The translations under genes were made by a program, and so were the position numbers. From the NCBI GenBank assembly GCA_947623455.1, contig OX392534.1:11914001-11978000 (forward strand): 64,000 nucleotides of DNA, given 5' to 3'. The stretch comes from Mimachlamys varia. Taxonomy: Eukaryota; Mollusca; Bivalvia; Pectinida; Pectinidae. Positions 1 to 11,439 of the stretch are shown here, piece after piece. The stretch's first letter is position 1. Each line of letters starts with the position of its first letter. The notes under the pieces are model-generated. The model saw nothing but the letters and a program-made list of their open reading frames with translations. It did no database searches and was not told where the DNA came from.

Positions 1-113
1 TCGAGGGGGCATTTTTATCGAAAATTGATCTTAACCCCCAAAATGTGTAAAATTACTCTAAACACTCTATTTTAGGTCCAAAACTAGCTGTAACAAATTC
101 TCAGGTCCCTGTG

Positions 114-508
114 GTGTTATGAGTAATGCGCAGATATACAACGACCGGATCAGGTGACATATTTGTCTGCAGTCCAATGCTGATATTTATTTGTGTTATG
201 GGTAAAGTTCGGATATACAATGACCAGATCAGGCGACACCTTCCTCTGCTGTCAAATGCTGTAACTTATTTGTGTTATGGGTAAAGTTCGGATATACAAT
301 GACCAGATCAGGCGACACCTTCCTCTGCTGTCAAATGCTGTAACTTATTTGTGTTATGGGTAAAGTTCGGATATACAATGACCAGATCAGGCGATACATA
401 CCTCTGCTGTCCAATGCTGTAACTTATTTGTGTTATGGGTAATGTTCGGATATACAATGACCAGATCAAGCCGACGCATACTATTGTCGAGTTACAATGT
501 AAGAAAAT
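114..508. repeat. 79-bp tandem repeat, about five units
   Basis: Units begin with gtgttatg at 114, 193, 272, 351 and 430, exactly 79 bp apart. The middle three are nearly identical; the first and last are diverged, the last fading after about 480. Each unit contains gtaaagttcggatatacaat. No coding potential is seen. A weaker relative may continue at about 600-660 (ggtaatgtacggattgagtg). Confidence 0.9.
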
Positions 509-1741
509 GTATGGAAACTTTTAATACATGTACATGATATACTTATTTTCAACAATGCGTTTTAATATTAGAATATGAGAATGCCGTATTCGTCCGATTT
601 GTTGAACGGACTGTGTTCTGCGCTGTTAGGGGTAATGTACGGATTGAGTGTCCGGATCTGGTAATATATATAGTCGTTTGGTTGTCCATTGTTTCTACGG
701 CTGTGTTTTGGGTGAAGCGGCACAGCTATTGATCCGCTAGTTTCTCGTTGTGTGTGAGATAGCTAGCTCAGACAGGCAACTTTCTTTGTGACCAAAGTTG
801 TACGGATCACTATCCTAGCATTATGACTCTATCATTGAACGATATTCCCCACAACGGACCAACTCTCATGTTTAAAACGTTCAGAATGAAACATTCGTAT
901 TGATTTTCTTCAAAATTCGGTCATATACCTAGACGCTGTACCTTTTTTCTCGAACTTAGTTTAAGTGTTGGCAACAGTTACGTGTTCTGTGGCAGCAGAG
1001 ATTTATCCATCTTTGCTATCCGTACAAACACCGACGTCTTTAGTTATCAGTTTGTAATGCTCTTACAAAACACAGAAGAAAATGGATTGTCAAAGAAATG
1101 TTTTGTTCTGTAGTGTATATGATTTTATATATTGATGTTGATCGATTATTATGACGGAGCATATTCATCATGCGTGTAAAGGGCTTATTTAGAGAGTCGC
1201 ATCAATAAAAAACTACATTTTATGAAACAGGAAAGCTCATTTTGTAATTTTTGCAAGGACATGTTCGGAAATCGAAATATAGAGTCATCTAAAATTAAAA
1301 GTTTGCATTTTTAATATTTAAAAAACAAAAAGACAAAAACATAATAATAAAAAAACAACACAAAACAAAACCAAAGAAGTATTGTCTTTTCAAATTGTAA
1401 AACAGAATGATGAGACTATGCGTCATGGCTATCTGTAAATGTATATTGGTGGATAATTTTCAACTATAAACAAATATTTGTTATCTTGAAAAATTAAGTT
1501 ATCTTATTGTTTGTTTGTTTTAGTTCCTGTTTAGATACAACTGCATCATACTGTTTCCCTAACCTTAGTAAAGAGAGATTTCCTACGGTTAAATATGCAG
1601 CGTAATGTCCGGTATTCAGTACAAAAGCGACATTTATGTACATGTACATATGTTGTATATGCATGTATACATGTATGTTTTTTGAATAACAGTATACATT
1701 TGCTGAAGAAAATATCAATTAATATGTTTTATAACACATAC
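509..1741. other. intergenic or intronic DNA without recognised features
   Basis: AT-rich unique-looking sequence. It includes an A-rich patch at about 1318-1375. Short frames here have no conserved motifs. If the 1964-2340 exon is real, this stretch would be its downstream intron. Confidence 0.5.
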
Positions 1742-1963
1742 TCATGTCTCGCTCAATGTTCTTTTGGGATGAAATAAATAGAACTGTTTCCGTTGCCTTT
1801 TTTTATTTATGGAGTTAGGTTTGCATGCGTCCGGTGCATTACGCTCAGCCCAGACAGATTGGTCATTTGAGCTGCACGTGCACTTAGGTCTCCACGTTCT
1901 AGACTTATTTAGTGTGTAGAGACATGCCGCTGTGTTGTGGAAATCTTCACGTCTGCTCCTTAC

Positions 1964-2340
1964 TTGAAATACGAGTTCCATAGACTTACGTGATGCTGAT
2001 GAGTTTTTGTCCAATAACCAAGCCACTGTCGTGTAAAGCGTCCATAAATTCTGTGTCGACGTAACGTTTTGATAGCCTGACTCTTCATGAAGTGATCGTG
2101 CAAGAGTATTTGAGAAAAGACTTTTCCCATCAGAGTCTCCCATCAATATTATACACTGGGATGGCTTAGAGCGACCAAATTTACTTATCGTATTGCTTGT
2201 GATATCAATAATGTACGCTTCCAATTTCAATCCTACTTTTATTGTTTGTGTATTTTTGTGCAAAGCATTCAGAATATCCGTTGAGGCGGCAAGCGAGAAT
2301 ACAATTTGCATTACCCGATATATATGTAATTCATTTTTCG
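1964..2340 (-). CDS. candidate internal exon, myosin-motor-like (P-loop to switch I), possibly pseudogenised
   Basis: An open frame runs from about 2340 to 1742 on the minus strand. A plausible acceptor (pyrimidine-rich, ending cgtcag) sits at 2341-2342, and a good donor follows the codons for VFQ (GTAAGG, 1958-1963). This gives a 377-nt exon of 2 nt plus 125 codons. Inside it, SQCIILMGDSDGKS (about 2161-2120) resembles the myosin P-loop segment QCIVISGESGAGKT. About 40 residues later, KNSSASRKSMELVF lines up without gaps with the switch I region NSSxxxxKxxEIxF. The P-loop reads GDSDGKS, one residue short of GxxxxGKS, so ATP binding is doubtful. Similarity stops at the proposed donor, which supports a real splice boundary. 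Bivalve chitin synthases carry a divergent N-terminal myosin domain and are one candidate parent; an unconventional myosin is another. No companion exons were recognised nearby: upstream lies the 31-bp array, downstream anonymous DNA. Family assignment is inference from memory of motifs. Confidence 0.4.
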
Positions 2341-3411
2341 CTGACGCGTAGGAAATTTCTATTTTTGAACGATAGTACCGTAATTGTTGTCTGTCTTAAT
2401 GTTACAATTGAATTCTACCGACATTGGTATCGAAAAACAGTTTTATAGCCACATTGAGAAAATTTAGAGTTATATAACGACAATAGAACATCATGCAGTG
2501 GAACTGTCTCTAACCATTTTCTGAAAAATTCCAAAGGTTGTTGTTGATATATTAGATCGGATTGTAACAAATCAGTACAAGAAATTTCTCATCCATTTAA
2601 ATCAATGGAAGGTGTCGTGTCAGAATTGTATGGAAGGGCAACATTCTATTTGTCTGTCATCCAAATTGTATTCATATGGAATGTATAATACCATTTGATA
2701 ACATATCAATGCTTAGGTATATACCTGTATGTATTTGAAATGGTTTGTATTAATGTAAAAGAAGTTATTTTGATTCTTAATAAATCTCAATTAGCCAGAA
2801 ATCGCCATTATGAGACGAATTTTAATTGTAAATTTGTGTATTTATGCTGTAGTGTATTTTGTCCTTTAGTGTTGACGCTGTGGTATATTTTTCCATAAGT
2901 GTTGACGCTGTGGTATATTTTCTCCGTTAGTGCTGACACTGTGGTATATTTTCTCCGTTAGTGTTGTCGCTGTGGTATATTTTCTCCGTTAGTGTTGTCG
3001 CTGTGGTATATTTTCTCGTTTAGTGTTGACGCTGTGGTATATTTTCTCGTTTAGTGTTGACGCTGTGGTATATTTTCTCCGTTAGTGCTGACACTGTGGT
3101 ATATTTTCTCGTTTAGTGTTGTCGTTGTGGTATCTGTGGTATATTTTCTCTTTTAGTGTTGACACTGTGGTATCTGTGGTATATTTTCTCTTTTAGTGTT
3201 GACGCTGTGGTATCTGTGGTATATTTTCTCGTTTAATGTTGACGCTGTGGTATATTTTCTCGTTTAGTGTTGACGCTGTGGTATATTTTCTCTTTTAGTG
3301 TTGACGCTGTGGTATATTTTCTCGTTTAGTGTTGACGCTGTGGTATATTTTCTCGTTTAGTGTTGACGCTGTGGTATATTTTCTCGTTTAGTGTTGACGC
3401 TGTGGTATATT

Positions 3412-4170
3412 TTCTCGTTTAGTGTTGTCGCTGTGGTAAACTTTCTCGTTTAGTGTTGACGCTGTGGTACATTTTCTCGTTTAGTGTTGACGCTGTGGTA
3501 TATTTTGCCTTTATGTCACTGATATAATATTTTTCTTTATATGTTGACGCCGTGGTATATTTTATCGTTATGTTGACGCTTTGGTTTATTTTGACCTTTA
3601 TATGTTGACATTGTGGCATATTTTGTCTTTTTTGTTGACTTGTGGTATATTTTGTCTGTGTGTTGACGCTGTGGTGCAATGCATATTTTGATTGTGTGTT
3701 GAAGTTGTGGTATATTTTTTCTGTGTGTTGAAGTTGTGGTATATTTTTTCTGTGTGTTGAAGTTGTGGTATATTTTTTCTGTGTGTTGACGCTGTGGTGC
3801 AATGTATATTTTGAGTGTGTGTTGAAGTTGTAGTATATTTTGTCACTGTGTGTTGACGCTGTGGTATATTTTGTCTGTGAAGTCCTGGTATATTTTGTCT
3901 GTGTGTTGACGCTGTGGTGCAATGTATATTTTGAGTGTGTGTTGAAGTTGTAGTATATTTTGTCACTGTGTGTTGACGCTGTGGTATATTTTGTCTGTGT
4001 GTTTAAGTCCTGGTTTATTTTGTCTGTGTGTCGGGGTTGTGGTATATTTTGTCTCTGTTTGTTGAATTTGCGATATATGTTATCACTGTGTGTTGACGTT
4101 GTGGTATATTTTGTCACTGTGTGTTGACGCTGTTGTATATTTTGTCTGTGTCGACGTTGTGGTATATTTT
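3412..4170. repeat. higher-order block, copy A, within the 31-bp array
   Basis: This stretch of irregular variants recurs at about 5007-5640 in the same order, including the rare units with taaactttctcg, gcaatgcatattttgattg, gaagtcctggtatattttg and cggggttgtgg. The shared order of rare variants shows duplication of a multi-unit segment rather than independent unit spread. Offset between copies is about 1.6 kb. Confidence 0.85.
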
Positions 4171-5006
4171 GTCACTGTGTAGTGACGTTGTGGTATATTT
4201 TGTCCTTGTGTAGTGACGTTGTGGTATATTTTGTCCTTGTGTAGTGACGTTGTGGTATATTTTGTTACTGTGTAATGACGTTGTGGTATATTTTGTCCTT
4301 GTGTAGTGACGTTGTGGTATATTTTGTTACTGTGTAATGACGTTGTGGTATATTTTGTCCTTGTGTAGTGACGTTGTGGTATATTTTGTCCTTGTGTAGT
4401 GACGTTGTGGTATATTTTGTCCTTGTGTAGTGACGTTGTGGTATATGTTGTCACTGTGTAATGACGTTGTGGTATATTTTGTCACTGTGTGTTGACGTTG
4501 TGGTATATTTTGTCACTGTGTGTTGACGTTGTGGTATATTTTGTCACTGTGTGTCGACGCTGTGGTATATTTTGTCACTGTGTGTTGACGTTGTGGTATA
4601 TTTTGTCACTGTGTGTCGACGCTGTGGTATATTTTGTCACTGTGTGTTGACGTTGTGGTATATTTTGTCACTGTGTAATGACGTTGTGGTATATTTTGTC
4701 ACTGTGTGTTGACGTTGTGGTATATTTTGTCCTTGTGTAGTGACGTTGTGGTATATGTTGTCACTGTGTAATGACGTTGTGGTATATTTTGTCACTGTGT
4801 ATTGACGTTGTGGTATATTTTGTCACTGTGTGTTGACGTTGTGGTATATTTTGTCACTGTGTGTCGACGCTGTGGTATATTTTGTCACTGTGTGTTGACG
4901 TTGTGGTATATTTTGTCACTGTGTGTCGACGCTGTGGTATATTTTGTCACTGTGTGTTGACGTTGTGGTATATTTTGTCACTGTGTAATGACGTTGTGGT
5001 ATATTT

Positions 5007-5640
5007 TCTCGTTTAGTGTTGTCGCTGTGGTAAACTTTCTCGTTTAGTGTTGACCTTTATATGTTGACATTGTGGCATATTTTGTCTTTTTTGTTGACTT
5101 GTGGTATATTTTGTCTGTGTGTTGACGCTGTGGTGCAATGCATATTTTGATTGTGTGTTGAAGTTGTGGTATATTTTTTCTGTGTGTTGAAGTTGTGGTA
5201 TATTTTTTCTGTGTGTTGACGCTGTGGTATATTTTGTCTGTGTGTTGACGCTGTGGTGCAATGTATATTTTGAGTGTGTGTTGAAGTTGTAGTATATTTT
5301 GTCACTGTGTGTTGACGCTGTGGTATATTTTGTCTGTGAAGTCCTGGTATATTTTGTCTGTGTGTTGACGCTGTGGTACAATGTATATTTTGAGTGTGTG
5401 TTGAAGTTGTAGTATATTTTGTCACTGTGTGTTGACGCTGTGGTATATTTTGTCTGTGTGTTTAAGTCCTGGTTTATTTTGTCTGTGTGTCGGGGTTGTG
5501 GTATATTTTGTCTCTGTTTGTTGAATTTGCGATATATGTTATCACTGTGTGTTGACGTTGTGGTATATTTTGTCACTGTGTGTTGACGCTGTTGTATATT
5601 TTGTCTGTGTCGACGTTGTGGTATATTTTGTCACTGTGTG
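5007..5640. repeat. higher-order block, copy B, with an internal deletion
   Basis: Second copy of the block at about 3412-4170. Relative to copy A it lacks about 135 bp corresponding to 3461-3595. The join falls at a shared ttgac on both sides, consistent with slippage or microhomology-mediated loss. A few units differ between the copies, for example tacaatg at about 5379 against tgcaatg in copy A. Confidence 0.85.
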
Positions 5641-6315
5641 TTGACGTTGTGGTATATTTTGTCACTGTGTGTTGCCGTTGTGGTATATTTTGTCACTGTG
5701 TGTTGACGCTGTGGTATATTTTGTCACTGTGTGTTGACGTTGTGGTATATTTTGTCACTGTGTAGTGACGTTGTGGTATATTTTGTTACTGTGTAATGAC
5801 GTTGTGGTATATTTTGTTACTGTGTAATGACGTTGTGGTATATTTTGTCCTTGTGTAGTGACGTTGTGGTATATTTTGTTACTGTGTAATGACGTTGTGG
5901 TATATTTTGTTACAGTGTAATGACGTTGTGGTATATTTGTCACTGTGTAGTGACGTTGTGGTATATTTTGTCACTGTGTAGTGACGCTATGGTATATTTT
6001 GTCACTGTGTAATGACGTTGTGGTATATTTTGTCCTTGTGTAGTGACGTTGTGGTATATTTTGTTACTGTGTAATGACGTTGTGGTATATTTTGTCCTTG
6101 TGTAGTGACGTTGTGGTATATTTTGTCCTTGTGTAGTGACGTTGTGGTATATGTTGTCACTGTGTAATGACGTTGTGGTATATTTTGTCACTGTGTGTTG
6201 ACGTTGTGGTATATTTTGTCACTGTGTGTTGACGTTGTGGTATATTTTGTCACTGTGTGTTGACGCTGTGGTATATTTTGTCTTTGTATGTTGACGTTAT
6301 GCTATTTTTTGTCTT

Positions 6316-7587
6316 TGTGTATTAATGTTTTGTTATATTTTGCCATAGGTTTAAAGCAGCAGTATTTTGTATTCTTTTATTATCAATTTAGACACTTTCC
6401 AAAGAATTTCATTTTATACATTTGTGTTTTGGTTGTGTTCATATTGACATCTCATACTATGATAAAAATTGTCATCCCTAAAATCGTGCAGACATCGACC
6501 AGTTAGCTAATCATAAGTTCATGAACTATCTTTTTCCGTTGAATTGAGACGTTTTAAATTTGGCTTTCTTGTTTCTGGAGAAATAATTAAATGATGGCAT
6601 TTGCTATTCTAAGATACCTCCCATTGTGTGCAGCTTATTTAATGAGTCTGTTACCGTATCTAGGACCCCCTCATAGGTTTCACTGCCCTATCTCATTTAA
6701 ATCAAATGATTGAGATGAAGCTGTATAGTTCTCCATAAATAAAACACTTGACAAAACAAAAAAGGAATTGCGCATTTGGCCACCGCGACTTTGATGATCA
6801 AGGCATGTTTGTATTTATGACATACATGTACTGTGCGAAGCTGGTCCAGAGAACAAAGTACTATTAACCAATATATTTGTGATGTATGCTTTTTTGTTTT
6901 TAAATTTCCACAAACGTGAATTGTGTAACTAAGTCATGAGGAGGACACAATATCCCTATCAGTAGTTCCCTTGCACTTTTACTTTATGTCAAGTTTTCAA
7001 GAGTTACAACCATGGCATATGTGTAAACGGAACATTTAACTGATTTCAGCCTATCTATTGACAAAGCAATAGTAAATAAAGTACTGTCAGTTTCTTTTTC
7101 GTGACTCCATGGGAACTAAAACTGTAATATGTATCAACGTTCAGTAAATGTCGCTGTTAAAAGTGTACTGTTGTTTCCCTCTGGGACTTGCCGTAGTCAT
7201 CAATATCAAATGAAAAAAAAGTTCGTAGCTTTTATATTTGTTTTTAACTATTTTCCACAGTATGATATTAAAATGGGGAAATTGAATTAACTGAACATGA
7301 AAAAGTAATCAAAAATATTTTCATTTGTATTTTACAAAACTTAAAACGAAGTTTTGTAAACAGCCAGAATCCGTTCAGCATTAAATTCGTGTAAATAATC
7401 TGGTGAGAAAGTTTACGTGGGTTATTTAAAAGGTAGTGTTAAATTCCATATACACCATTAAAATAACCTAAAACAAAAACAAAACACATCACAAAAAGTA
7501 AAAAAAAAAAAAACGCTAGACGCCACATCGAGTTGTGCAGAAATCTTGACACAATCAACCGTTAATGATGTGACGTTATTCAGATGC
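6316..7587. other. anonymous sequence with no recognised features
   Basis: AT-rich sequence between the satellite array and the first SINE. No frame with conserved motifs, no tandem repeat and no terminal inverted repeats were seen, apart from a short A-run at about 7501-7512. Confidence 0.5.
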
Positions 7588-7819
7588 ATGGGCTGCAGTG
7601 GCCGAGTGGTTAAGGTGTTCCGACATTCTACCACTAGCCCTCCACCTGGGTTAGGAGTTCGAATCCCATGTAGGGCAGTTGCCAGGTATTGATCGTAGTT
7701 CGATGGTTTTCCACTGGGTACTCCGGCTTTCCTCCTTCTCCAAAACCTGGTATGTCCTTAAATGACCTTGACTGTTAATAGTACGTAAAAAAAACAAAAA
7801 CAAAAACAAAAAACAAAAA
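7588..7819 (+). mobile_element. tRNA-derived SINE, family 1, nearly complete copy
   Basis: The head resembles a tRNA with an extended variable arm: A-box-like tggccgagtggttaagg (7599-7615) and B-box-like gttcgaatccc (7657-7667), spaced as in an RNA polymerase III promoter. A central region (ccactgggtactccggcttt) follows. The 3' tail, aaatgaccttgactgttaat then agtacgtaaa, ends in a (caaaaa)n run. It is a retroposed element and not a functional tRNA gene, because the 3' half of the cloverleaf runs straight into SINE body. Related copies occur at 15430 and 18712. Confidence 0.88.
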
Positions 7820-8136
7820 TTATAAAGATGCAATACAACTACATTGTTTCTTTGTTTAAATGCACATGTGAAACAGAAATAAATATTAATAAAAATCTGT
7901 GATCGTATCCGCAGTTGTTTTGGTTGATTGGCGTGGACATGCTTCGCTTCTGTAAGTGCTCAATATTTGATGTGCTTAATATGCCCAGCAAGTCAATGAT
8001 CTTATGGCCGCATGCATATTCACCGATATAATGTTTCAATTCTTATATTTACATTTTGGATTTTTCAGATGCAACTATAAATGTTTTTTTTTCTCATATC
8101 TCGCCATGTTGGATAGAGGTTGCCCATGTAAGAAAG

Positions 8137-8214
8137 CTATGTAAGAAAAATCTATCTTACATAGCATTTCACGCGACGTGACGTCACAATGGCTCAACAA
8201 TGACGTGACGTCAC
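8137..8214. promoter_or_regulatory. short hairpin followed by two TGACGTCA palindromes
   Basis: gctatgtaaga at 8137-8147 and its complement tcttacatagc at 8155-8165 form an 11-bp stem around a loop of about 7 bases. Downstream, the 10-bp palindrome gtgacgtcac occurs at 8178-8187 and 8205-8214, each holding the CRE/ATF consensus TGACGTCA, 27 bp apart. No gene start is identifiable nearby, so a regulatory role is only a possibility; it may equally be part of an inactive repeat. Confidence 0.4.
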
Positions 8215-8482
8215 GAATACGGTAAACTCTGATGCCGGAAAGAGAAAACGACGGCGTGGTAAAATTAAAACCTTTCACAAAATTTTAACCATAAACACCA
8301 GGAAGAGAAGATTAATTTTTCTGCGCAAACCTTGTTTGCAAATATAGGGTATGCTTAAACTCGCTGTCTAATTCGTTTTCGTCAAAAAAGCTCAAGGAAA
8401 AAGTTGCAATTTCAAAATGGTAGCCTGTTTAAACATATTTTCATGGTTTTTGAGCTTATTCGGGAAGTTGATATGAGAGAAA

Positions 8483-8640
8483 AAGACTCTTTCATTATGT
8501 GTGTATGCAGGATAGGGATATTCCACCCTCGGGATCACGAAATGTTGTAAAACCCTCGGTAAGCCTCGGGTTTCACTACATTTTGTGACCCCTCGGGTGG
8601 AATATCCCTATCCTACATACACGCATATGAAAGAGTCTTA
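8483..8640. mobile_element. foldback/palindromic MITE-like element
   Basis: Two arms of about 75 bp are inverted and nearly identical: aaagactctttcat through ggatagggatattccaccct on the left, and agggtggaatatcccta through atgaaagagtctt on the right, meeting at about 8563 within cctcggtaagcctcggg. There is essentially no loop, so a single strand could form one long hairpin. No coding content. A clear target-site duplication was not found. A shorter foldback with the same ccctcggg core lies at about 58800. Confidence 0.85.
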
Positions 8641-8784
8641 TAATCTTATATACAAACGTAGCACCTTTTACAGCTTCTTTTGGCCGTTGAGGACAGAAAT
8701 ATCAATTTCAGTTATATGTCGATTTTAGTCTAATATATGATTTTATATAAAAAAAAAAAGTTTCCAACGTGGAGGTGGTATGGC

Positions 8785-9140
8785 TTTGCGTCATTACGTC
8801 AAAATATCAAGTCTTATGGTCGCAATCTTAATCTCATCGAGAAATATTCTGTATCTTTGTGTGATATGAAGATGGACGTTTTTGGGTTTGCTTCTTAGTG
8901 TGCTTACTTGTTGTGATTGACAATGATGACTCGGTTCTCATTTCGAGCATTGATGCTTACTTGAATGTGACCAAGATTTACATGGCTGGTGTCGTCGTTG
9001 AAGCAGAAGACGCTTACTCTTCTGGAACACCTGGTCCTATTGTCTTGTGCTTTTGCGAGAGTCTCAATGTAAATCGTTCCTTTGTTCCTATTTTGCCTCT
9101 AGTTTAATCGATTTTGAGTTCGGATTATGATTTTTTGACG
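8785..9140 (+). mobile_element. 5'-truncated retroelement: RT C-terminal end plus 3' UTR (element P)
   Basis: The first about 110 bases encode the end of a reverse-transcriptase frame, reading NLIEKYSVSLCDMKMDVFG and then a stop at about 8898. The remaining about 240 bases are a 3' UTR shared with copies at 12914, 16735, 17510(-), 18158, 19130, 19860 and 38210. Hallmarks of the UTR are gaagcagaagacgc, ggaacacctggtc, tgtaaatc and agtttaatcgattttgag. The protein end resembles the RT family containing YIDDVLS and QLIRYSRAC, which I believe is Penelope-like, though class is uncertain. Confidence 0.75.
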
Positions 9141-9969
9141 TTTTTTTTCATCAAAGCATGACGACGAATTACCTATATCGACAGAATCTTATAGTGAAGT
9201 GCATCGTTTGCAACAAATGCTTTGCTACAATGGCAACAACACTTGCACGCATACGTCAAACGTATAATGTAATAACCATTGATCACCCCGTGAAGACAGA
9301 CTTTACTGTGATCGCTTCATACCATACTGCAACACACTATTTGGTACATTGTATGTGAAATAATATATAAGAAAATAAGAAAACGAAATAAAAGATATAT
9401 TACAAAAGTCTAACTCATGGTATAATTCATGGAAGTATTGCAGTCAACCACCCTTAAAATGTACATTTAGGTTCGAGGTTGGTCAATGTTAAGTGTGACA
9501 TACATATATCATACTGTTTTATTAACTGTGAAACAAAACGTTCAACAGAATGGTCTTGAACAAATGCTGATCGATGGAATTCTATTTTTCAAGTTTGAGA
9601 CAATGAGTGATTTTTTGGAAACTGAAAATGGCATGATGATTTTTCTTTCAGTGCAACCTTTGCAGCCTCAAGCAACCAGCCACGATACCAACCAGACTGA
9701 GTAAAGGTTGGCAGTCGTTAGGAAGCAGACCAGCAACATCATCAGCAATTGATAGATATTGACGGATGTCTGGGTCAAGGTCTGACAAGAAATTACTTAA
9801 CATGTGTACATTTGTCCATCAGTAAGCAATTGATCATATTGATTTACAACATTTATATCAATCGTAAAATTTCTCTAATGTAAAGCCCTTCGGATAAAAG
9901 TATTTATATTTGCAAACAAACGGGACTTATAATCATCATCAATCGTTTGGAAAGACTACAATCAAACGC

Positions 9970-10440
9970 TGTTCTGCAGGTAGGGCGTAAGAATTATACC
10001 TGCTGCCTCCATTTCATGATCGTAAGAGGCGACTTAATTTGTAATCCTATCTTTCAAATTCTTTATAACTCTATGACCTTTAGTAGAGCGTTCGCCCCTC
10101 TGAGGAAGGCTATGGGTTCTGTCCGTTTCGAGACATACCAGAATTTCAAACAATGGTAGTTACTACTCCCTGCTTGACGCTCCTCATTATGGGAGTGGAA
10201 CGACTGGTTCACCCGTTGTCAATATAATGTGACCGGGTTGGGTGTTCTGCTGGCGGCCTTCGGCAGTATACCTTAAATTCGGCAAACGATCCGGACTATC
10301 GCAAGAAGGCTAACACGAACATACCACGACTTCCCTGATACACATGCATTGAACTCACGCATACAGCGGGAGACCGTCCTTAGAGATGACACTGTTTGTT
10401 AATATGACGTAAATTATCAAACCAAGGCAAACAATCAAAC
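9970..10440 (+). mobile_element. tRNA-derived SINE, family 2, full-length copy
   Basis: The 5' part contains a block reading tgatcgtaagaggcgactta. A degraded tRNA-like promoter follows (A-box-like tagtagagcgttcgcccctc, B-box-like gggttctgtccg at about 10112). The body (gggagtggaacgactggttc, then caatataatgtgaccggg) and the tail (agaccgtccttagagatgac, then gttaatatgacgtaa) are shared with a second copy at 29885. The last about 45 bases match the tail of SINE family 1. Confidence 0.82.
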
Positions 10441-11104
10441 GATCAGTTGGTTTGAAAGATGTACCTCCGGGCAGGCAATTGGCATAGTCGAACCGAGAGG
10501 TAGCACATAAATACACGCAAAGTCTCGCATGTATCTGCAGTAACAAACTGCCGGATACAGCAAATGTTCCTGATCTGGAAGAGCTAGTTAATACTTCTGA
10601 CAGTAATGATAGTGAATTCAGGGACACCATGAAAAGGCAAAATAAATATGAGGCCAACTTTAATAATCTACACCATCACAGTTCAAGTGTTTAAAGACAC
10701 AAATCGATAGAAAACTGTATCGGTTTTCTCTTCATATCCGACAATAAGAGGGAATGTTGTCTAGAGGAGAGGTGCAATTTGAATGCATCATGAGTCATAC
10801 AGATTTGAAATAAAAATATTCGCAATCCCCTGGTTTGTTTCTCCCGGTAACCTATGCCAAACAATTACCATTGACAAGGATATCGGTTACAAATAAATTG
10901 CTTGTTGATTATCTTATATCCTCACTATTATCTGAAATTGGGTCAGGTTGACTCTAGAGGCGAGACAGCAAACTTTATTACTTCGCATGTGTTTAGTTTC
11001 ATCAGAATGAGATATCAGTATTCCAGTATAGAGCATGTATTACACGTGTAAAATCAAGGATTCGTGTACGGTGTATTTGAAGCCGTTCTCAAATGAATTT
11101 CTAA

Positions 11105-11310
11105 ATTCATAATTTAAAGGGGTTTTACGCACCTGATCCTTCTGCTTCTACATTAGTTTAGCAATTTTTGGCCCCTAGTATCACTGAAGAGTCCTAGGAG
11201 GACAAAACAGCAGTATGATTCAGTTTAAATATTTTTGGCATACTGTATCTATTACTAAAAATGGTGCAGAATATGTGTGTGTTACGTCATCTTTAAATAC
11301 ATACTATACT
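11105..11310 (+). repeat. dispersed repeat R4, copy 1
   Basis: About 200 bp starting at aaaggggttttacgcacctg and ending near gtgtgttacgtcatcttt, with internal gcccctagtatcactga. Matching copies occur at 30355 (+) and 33545 (-). No terminal inverted repeat or coding frame was found; element class unknown. Confidence 0.75.
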
Positions 11311-11439
11311 AAATCGTTAATATAACCATTATTAACCTACCGAATATATTTGCATGCACAGTATCTAATAATTGCCAATATACCTACATATGCATACTGC
11401 GAAAGGCCTTGAAAACTGATACATTGTCAGTAGCATGCT

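Larger units (their letters stand above)
2845..6315. repeat. large 31-bp minisatellite/satellite array, about 110 units
   Basis: The core is ttgacgytgtggtatatttt with a variable 3' part, and successive units are 31 bp apart. Distinct variant blocks occur: ttctcgttta units (about 2865-3500); a mixed block with gtctgtgtgttgaag and tgcaatg insertions (about 3600-4080 and again 5050-5540); ccttgtgtagtga and ttactgtgtaatga units (about 4170-4480 and 5760-6170); and cactgtgtgttga units elsewhere. Because 31 is not a multiple of 3, any reading frame cycles through all three phases every 93 bp. The long minus-strand frames here (for example 3419-4117 and 4083-4454) are by-products of missing stops in particular variants and have no support as genes. 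Confidence 0.97.

Noticed and set aside
114..508. CRISPR-like regular repeat
   Set aside because: Units are contiguous 79-bp tandem copies without unique spacers, in an evidently eukaryotic genome.
3419..4117. 232-codon minus-strand open frame
   Set aside because: Lies wholly inside the 31-bp array; the peptide is a translation of the repeat, with no start context or splice signals.
7588..7675. possible tRNA gene (Leu/Ser-like head)
   Set aside because: A and B boxes are present, but the sequence continues into a SINE body and tail and no complete cloverleaf closes.
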